This document shows, piece by piece, positions 59,431 through 64,000 of a DNA stretch of 64,000 nucleotides (positions are counted from its first letter, which is position 1; each line of letters starts with the position of its first letter). Below the pieces are notes generated by a model. It did not search any database. It was given only the letters and a program-made list of their open reading frames with translations, and had not been told where the DNA came from. The position numbers were made by a program, and so were the translations under genes. The DNA lies in NCBI GenBank assembly GCA_005884685.1, contig VBAH01000006.1, forward strand, positions 32,461 through 96,460. The letters run 5' to 3'. Source of the DNA: Alphaproteobacteria bacterium (GTDB lineage Bacteria; Pseudomonadota; Alphaproteobacteria; Rhizobiales; Xanthobacteraceae).

Positions 59431-60132
59431 TCAGTTCGCCGCGAAGCAGTAGAACAATCCGTCGCCGCCGGTGCCGCGCAGATCGTTCTGGCTGCAGCCG
59501 CCGTCAGAACCGCGCGAGGGGTGCGAGGAATTCCACGAGCGCGAGGCCGCGTCGTCACGCAGGCCCTTGCGGTCGATGTGGCCGACCATCGCGGTGCCCT
59601 GCGTGCTGCTGGTCCAGTTGCGGCAGGTGCGATCCTCCCCGGCCGGGAAGGCGCGTCCCTCCGGGGTCGAGCCGGTGAGCACGTCATGCCGGTTCGGCGC
59701 GAAGCCGACGCCCGGAATGGTCAGGCCGCGCTCCGACAGCGACGTGGTGACGCCGAGCTTGTTGTTGTCGCTGTGCAGGTCGTCGACGCTCGTCGCGACG
59801 ACGTCGCCCTTGAAGTTCTTCCACGGCCCCTTGCCGACGCGGTCGCGTGCATCCACCGCCGGCTTGCCGTCCGCCGCCTGCTGGCTGAGATAGGCGTGCC
59901 AGGTCTTGCCGCCTGCGCCGTGACGCTGCGCCAGCATCTCGCAGTGCCGGTCCGCGCCTTCGAGGCCGCCCAGATCGGCGCCCTTGCCGGGCCCCGCGCC
60001 GGTCACGAAAAACGTCATGTCGGGCGCCTGCGGCAGCTGCGGCGCCGGTGCGGGCGGTTGTTGGGCCTGCGCGGCCGAGACCATCAGGAGCGATACGGCT
60101 CCCGCGAAAACATACGCACTTGTCGCCCTCAT
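59431..60132 (-). CDS. Secreted C-type-lectin/endostatin-like protein
   Basis: This 233-residue protein has a signal peptide (MRATSAYVFAGAVSLLMVSA) and a Pro/Gln linker. The body has MTFFVTGAGPGKGADLGGLE, GADRHCEMLA, KTWHAYLSQQAADG, then FAPNRHDVLTGSTPEGRAFP and the ending SRSWNSSHPSRG, GGCSQNDLRGTGGDGLFYCF. These match a bacterial lectin-like family with an endostatin-like fold and paired cysteines. The ligand is unknown. Confidence 0.85.
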   Translation of the reverse strand: MRATSAYVFAGAVSLLMVSAAQAQQPPAPAPQLPQAPDMTFFVTGAGPGKGADLGGLEGADRHCEMLAQRHGAGGKTWHAYLSQQAADGKPAVDARDRVGKGPWKNFKGDVVATSVDDLHSDNNKLGVTTSLSERGLTIPGVGFAPNRHDVLTGSTPEGRAFPAGEDRTCRNWTSSTQGTAMVGHIDRKGLRDDAASRSWNSSHPSRGSDGGCSQNDLRGTGGDGLFYCFAAN

Positions 60133-60297
60133 TGCGGTTCCTCCGATTTTTGAGTTGAAAGACGCGGCGTCAACCTAGTCGTTTTCGCGATTGCTGAAAG
60201 TCACAGGCCTGTGAGGCGGGCGCGACACTTTCAGCGCGCATCGCCAGGGTGCTAGGCTGCACGGCAGGAAGTTGCGCGATCCTTTGCGGGGAAGGCC

Positions 60298-61278
60298 ATG
60301 AAGCTTCCGCGTCGCAAGATTCTGTCGCTCGCAACGGCGGCTGCGGCCCTGGCGGCCGTCCCTCGGAAAGCCTGGCCTGAGTCCTATCCAAGCCGGCCGG
60401 TGCGCGTGGTGGTGCCGTTCGCACCGGGCGGGCCCACGGATATTTTCGCGCGCCTGATCGTGCAGAAACTGAGCGAGCAGCTCGGCAAGCAGTTCTATAT
60501 CGAGAATGTCGACGGCGCGAGCGGCAGCATCGGCACTGCGCAGGTCGCGCGGGCCGCACCGGACGGCTACACCATCCTGTTCAACGTCAACAGTTTCGCG
60601 ATCAATCCGGTGTTCTTCGACAAGGTCCCGTACGATCCGTTCAAGGATTTCGAATTCATCACGCTCGCGGCGCGCAATGACGTGGTCTTTGCGGTCAATC
60701 CCGCGATCCCGGCGAAGACCGTGGCCGAATTCGTCGCGCTCGCGAAAGCGCGCGATTCCAGATTCACCTTCAGCTCGGGCGGCACCGGCTCGGTCACGCA
60801 CCTGGTCGGCGCGCAGTTCGCCCTCTCGGTCGGACTCGACGTGGTGCACATCCCCTACAGCGGCGCGGGCCCCGCCGTTGCCGCGGCGGTCGCCGGGCAT
60901 GTCCCGGCAGTGTTCAGCTCCATGCCGCCGGTCGTGCCGCATATCGCCGACGGCAGGCTGCGCGCGCTTGCCGTCACCGGCAAGGTCCGCTCGCCGTCGC
61001 TGCCCGACGTGCCGACGATGGCGGAAGCGGGCTATCCCGAAACCAAGGGCGACCAGTGGGTCGGCGCGTTCGCGCCGGCGCGGACGCCGAAGGACATCGT
61101 CGCGGTGCTCAATCGCGAACTCGCGAAAGCGCTGGCGACGGCGGACATCAAGGAGCGCTTCGCCACCATCGGGTTCGTGCCGGTCGCCAGCAGCCCGGAG
61201 GAATTCGCCGCGCTGGTCAAAAGCGACACGGAGACGTGGAGCAAGGTGATCCGCGCGGGGAATCTCAGACCGGAGTAG
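60298..61278 (+). CDS. Bug-family tripartite tricarboxylate transporter binding protein 3
   Basis: This 326-residue protein has a Tat-like signal (KLPRRKILSLATAAAALAAV). The Bug blocks are RVVVPFAPGGPTDIFARLIV, YIENVDGASGSIGTAQVARA, APDGYTILFN and HIPYSGAGPAVAAAVAGHVP. The last 14 bases overlap the convergent kinase gene. It is the third orphan Bug gene in this window. Confidence 0.91.
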   Translation: MKLPRRKILSLATAAAALAAVPRKAWPESYPSRPVRVVVPFAPGGPTDIFARLIVQKLSEQLGKQFYIENVDGASGSIGTAQVARAAPDGYTILFNVNSFAINPVFFDKVPYDPFKDFEFITLAARNDVVFAVNPAIPAKTVAEFVALAKARDSRFTFSSGGTGSVTHLVGAQFALSVGLDVVHIPYSGAGPAVAAAVAGHVPAVFSSMPPVVPHIADGRLRALAVTGKVRSPSLPDVPTMAEAGYPETKGDQWVGAFAPARTPKDIVAVLNRELAKALATADIKERFATIGFVPVASSPEEFAALVKSDTETWSKVIRAGNLRPE

Positions 61279-61726
61279 GCGCGTCAAAGAGCGCCACCTC
61301 GTCCGGTGTGGGAGCCTGGAATATCTGCATCCACCCGAGCAGCGCCTCTCGGGTGATCGGAGGGCTCTCCATTCCGCGGCGCTGAACCCGCTCCAACAGT
61401 TCGTCCACCGTGGCTGATAGATAATGCAGCTCAACGTTAGCGCCGAGCGCTCGCGCTTGCGTTCGCAGCCTGTCTCGTTCCGAGCGTCCCCACGTCCCCC
61501 ATTCGATGATCACGGTGAGGCCGCGCGCGAGCAATTGGCGAGCGAGCTGCCACTGCAGCGCCTCGACTCCTGCACGGCGGGCCTCGTCCCATAAATCGAT
61601 CCCAAGAGCATCCATCCACTCGTCGGGCGACAGCCGGACGGCGCCATGCCGCGTCTCCAGCTCCTTGGCGCGCGTGGTCTTCCCCGATCCGGGCAGACCG
61701 CAAACGATGATCAATCTTGAAGCCAC
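61265..61726 (-). CDS. Small P-loop kinase (AAA_33 / zeta-toxin-like)
   Basis: This 153-residue protein starts at GTG 61726 (MASRLIIVCGLPGSGKTTRA). Walker A is GLPGSGKTT; the switch-like SPDEWMDALG and TVIIEWGTWGRSERDRLRTQ match the AAA_33 kinase family. It may phosphorylate a small molecule such as an antibiotic or nucleotide sugar. Its 3' end overlaps that of the Bug protein gene. Confidence 0.85.
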   Translation of the reverse strand: MASRLIIVCGLPGSGKTTRAKELETRHGAVRLSPDEWMDALGIDLWDEARRAGVEALQWQLARQLLARGLTVIIEWGTWGRSERDRLRTQARALGANVELHYLSATVDELLERVQRRGMESPPITREALLGWMQIFQAPTPDEVALFDAPTPV

Positions 61727-61754
61727 GGCAGAGCCATCCCTGTGACACCTGGCG

Positions 61755-62390
61755 TTAGACCGGCCGCTGCAGCGCCACGTCATAGAGCCCGTTCGGCTCG
61801 TAGGCCCACCAGGCGAACGTCCAGCCGCGCGTCACGGCGAATTCGACCACGGCGCGGTGCACCCCGTAAGCGCCAAGATACGCGTCGGCATGCGCGAAAT
61901 CGTTGAACACGAGATGGCCCCCGGGCTTCACTTTCGTGGCGGCGACGCGCGCGTCGCGGCTTGCGCCCTCGTATGAATGGTCGCCGTCGATATAGACCCA
62001 GTCGAAATACGCGTCGGGAAACTGCGCCAGCATGTCGTGCGAGAGGCCCTGATGCCGCGTGACGCGCGTGTCGGCGGCGACCGCCGGATCGAGCACGGAA
62101 AAATCGAGATCGATCAGATGCAATTCGGCCGGATCGCAGCTGCTGAGGATGTGGCGCGCGAAGGCGCCGCGCCAGGTGCCGACCTCGGCGACGCGGCCGC
62201 CGGACGGCAACTGTTGCACCAGCTCATTGCGCGAGGCGCAGACGCGGCACCCCGCCAGCAGCGCGGGCGGCATCGCCATCGACGGCTGGCCGCTTGCGAC
62301 GAGATGACGGCCGAGCCGCAGCAGATGGCGCAGCCGCCCGGGCAGATGCCCGCGGATCGAAAGCGCAAGACGCGGCAGCCATGCGGTCAT
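61755..62390 (-). CDS. Class I methyltransferase, TylF/CmcI-like
   Basis: This 211-residue protein has the SAM-binding block RVAEVGTWRGAFARHILSS, the acidic ELHLIDLDFSVLDP and the motif DWVYIDGDHSYEGASRDAR, typical of the sugar/macrolide-type methyltransferases with an internal metal. A Trp-rich C-terminal part (RGWTFAWWAYEPNGLYDVAL) may bind the substrate. It is co-directional with the kinase, 28 bases upstream of its start. Confidence 0.87.
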   Translation of the reverse strand: MTAWLPRLALSIRGHLPGRLRHLLRLGRHLVASGQPSMAMPPALLAGCRVCASRNELVQQLPSGGRVAEVGTWRGAFARHILSSCDPAELHLIDLDFSVLDPAVAADTRVTRHQGLSHDMLAQFPDAYFDWVYIDGDHSYEGASRDARVAATKVKPGGHLVFNDFAHADAYLGAYGVHRAVVEFAVTRGWTFAWWAYEPNGLYDVALQRPV

Positions 62391-62585
62391 AAGCGAGGGT
62401 CACGGAGGGCCGGAGCCGGAAAAGCCGAGCGGGAACAATACCCAAGTTCGCCCGGCGAGCATAATTATTGATAAATTTGATCGCGGCACGGCCTGTTTCG
62501 CAGCGGGAAGTTGCGCTATTTTACGCGAGGTCGCCGCAGCGTGCACGCTTGATTCCCGGCCCCGGCGGCGTTCGAGGATGCCACC

Positions 62586-64000
62586 ATGTCTCTGGACACG
62601 AAAGGTGCGGCCGCGCTGGCCCTGCATCGGTTCGGCCTTGGTCCGCGCACGGGCTCCATCGCGGCAATCGCCTCCGATCCGCGGGGCGCGCTGCTTGCCG
62701 AACTGGACAAGCCCGGCATCGGGCAAATCGCCGACAGCACCCTGCTGACGGCGCCGCAGGCTGCGCGCCTCGCCTTCCACTACAACCAGGAACAGCAGGC
62801 GAAACGTATTTCAGCGCGCATCAGTGAAGAGCAGCGCAAGACCACGATGGCGGTGATGACTCCGGAAGACTCGAAGCCGGACGATACCGCCATGATGACT
62901 GTGCCCGGCGCGGCCGAGGCGCAACAGCCCACGCCGCCGCAACAGAACGTCAATCGCGAAATCCTGGCGCGCATCGACGCCGCGGTGAAAGCCGATATCG
63001 GCTTCGTCGAGCGGCTGGTGTGGTTCTGGTCGAACCACTTCTGCGTCTCGGCCGATGTGGTGATCAACATGGCCGGGGCGTACGAACGCGAGGCGATCCG
63101 CGCGCATGTGCTCGGCAAGTTCGGCGACATGCTGCTCGCCGCCGAAAGCCATCCGGCGATGCTGGTCTACCTCGACAATTTCCGCTCGATCGGCCCGATG
63201 TCGGTCGCCGGCCTGCTCAACAAGATCGGGTTGAACGAGAACCTCGGACGCGAAATTCTCGAGCTGCATACGCTCGGCGTGCGCACCGTCTACACGCAGG
63301 ACGACGTCTATCGCTTCGCCAAGACGATCACCGGCTGGACCTTGCGGCCGATGGTCAGCGACCTGGAACGTGGCAATGAGTTCTTTTTCAATCCGCGCCT
63401 GCACGAGCCGGGGCCGCAGACGATCCTCGGCAAGACCTACCCGGAAGGCGGAGTCGAGCAGGGCCGCGCCGTGCTTGCCGATCTGGCGCGCCATCCGGCG
63501 ACCGCCGCGCACGTGGCGTTCAAGTTGGCGCGCCATTTCTCCTCCGACGAGCCCTCGCCCACGCTGGTCGAGCGGCTGTCGAAGCGCTTCCTCGACACCG
63601 ACGGCGACCTGAAGGAGATCGCCAAGGCATTGGTCGAGTCGCCCGAGACCTGGGACGAGCAGCGCCTGAAGCTGAAGCGGCCGAGCGAGTGGCTGATCTC
63701 GTGTTGGCGCGCGATCGGCGGCGGGCCGGTTGAGGCGCGCCGCGTCCTCGACGCGCACGCCTATCTCGGCGAGCGGTTCTGGCGGCCGAGCGCGCCGAAG
63801 GGATTCTCCGACGAGCAGTCGGCCTGGATCGACGGGCTGTCGCAACGCCTCGATATCGCCAACCGCATCGGCGAACTGGTGGCGGCGCGGCTCGATCCCG
63901 CGGCGCTGGTCGAGAATTCGCTCGGGTCGCTGGCCTCGGCCGATACGCGCCAGACCATCGCGCGCGCCGAAAGCCGCCAGCAGGCGATCACGCTCGCGCT
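62586..64000 (+). CDS. DUF1800 family protein (3' end outside window)
   Basis: The frame is open from ATG 62586 (MSLDTKGAAALALHRFGLGP) to the end of the window, 471 codons. Typical DUF1800 phrases are LVWFWSNHFCVSADVVINMA, LENLGREILELHTLGV-type NENLGREILELHTLGVRTVY and FAKTITGWTLRP. Members occur with a DUF1501 partner that should lie just downstream, outside the window. No signal peptide is seen at this start. The function is unknown, possibly a secreted or stress-linked protein. Confidence 0.9.
   Translation, partial: MSLDTKGAAALALHRFGLGPRTGSIAAIASDPRGALLAELDKPGIGQIADSTLLTAPQAARLAFHYNQEQQAKRISARISEEQRKTTMAVMTPEDSKPDDTAMMTVPGAAEAQQPTPPQQNVNREILARIDAAVKADIGFVERLVWFWSNHFCVSADVVINMAGAYEREAIRAHVLGKFGDMLLAAESHPAMLVYLDNFRSIGPMSVAGLLNKIGLNENLGREILELHTLGVRTVYTQDDVYRFAKTITGWTLRPMVSDLERGNEFFFNPRLHEPGPQTILGKTYPEGGVEQGRAVLADLARHPATAAHVAFKLARHFSSDEPSPTLVERLSKRFLDTDGDLKEIAKALVESPETWDEQRLKLKRPSEWLISCWRAIGGGPVEARRVLDAHAYLGERFWRPSAPKGFSDEQSAWIDGLSQRLDIANRIGELVAARLDPAALVENSLGSLASADTRQTIARAESRQQAITLA

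Overview
This is a G+C-rich chromosomal window from an alphaproteobacterium, most likely a member of the Hyphomicrobiales near Bradyrhizobium, Rhodopseudomonas or Pseudolabrys. The evidence is an HWE-family histidine kinase, PAS-GGDEF-EAL proteins, orphan Bug-type binding proteins, the MidA-lgt-pgeF block, the L25-pth-ychF block, an IF-1 paralogue next to a DEAD-box helicase, and many short palindromic dispersed repeats between genes. No rRNA, tRNA, CRISPR array or transposase gene was found. The assignment rests on reading protein and DNA patterns, without database searches.

Layout. 0-8 kb is mostly housekeeping: the C-terminal part of an EnvZ-like kinase, a TetR regulator, proC, a YbjN-like protein, prs, a lipoprotein, pgeF, a MidA-type methyltransferase and lgt. 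At 8-11 kb is a sugar-type ABC importer (two permeases and a binding protein) with no ATPase gene beside it. It diverges from a PAS-HWE kinase. At 12.8-16.5 kb are a UbiK-like protein, rplY (L25), pth and ychF, then a methyltransferase gene wedged between ychF and a second copy of the ychF 3' end. At 16.8-25.9 kb are a Cache-PAS-GGDEF-EAL protein, a DUF4282 protein, two MaoC hydratases with an MFS transporter, a PilZ protein, infA with a DEAD-box helicase, and a fatty acid desaturase.

From 26 to 36.3 kb lies a field of small secreted, lipoprotein or membrane proteins of unknown function, mixed with an outer-membrane beta-barrel, a cyclic-nucleotide-binding protein, a TauD-type dioxygenase and a tandem pair of family-3 binding proteins. 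Two promoters here match the alphaproteobacterial general-stress EcfG pattern (GGAAC-N16-CGTT), so part of this field is probably stress-controlled.

At 36.3-38.1 kb is a small accessory island: a highly structured G+C-rich non-coding stretch, an A+T-richer regulatory region with three helically phased GAACATRA repeats, and a type II restriction-modification pair (BglII/BstYI-family endonuclease and MT-A70 methyltransferase). At 38-46 kb are an antitoxin-like remnant, two Bug proteins, an Fe3+-type ABC importer whose operon is interrupted by palindromic repeats, a lipoprotein and a cupin.

At 46.5-49.4 kb uvrB is split by a 47-nt deletion that removes helicase motif Ia, and it also carries two dispersed repeats translated in frame. 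49.5-64 kb holds a cytochrome P460, a five-PAS GGDEF-EAL protein, a CWC protein, a YfcG-like glutathione transferase, an ATP-grasp protein, a metallo-beta-lactamase-fold protein, an SH3-like protein, a DUF486 protein, an acetamidase, a lectin-like protein, another Bug protein, a P-loop kinase, a methyltransferase and the start of a DUF1800 protein that runs off the window.
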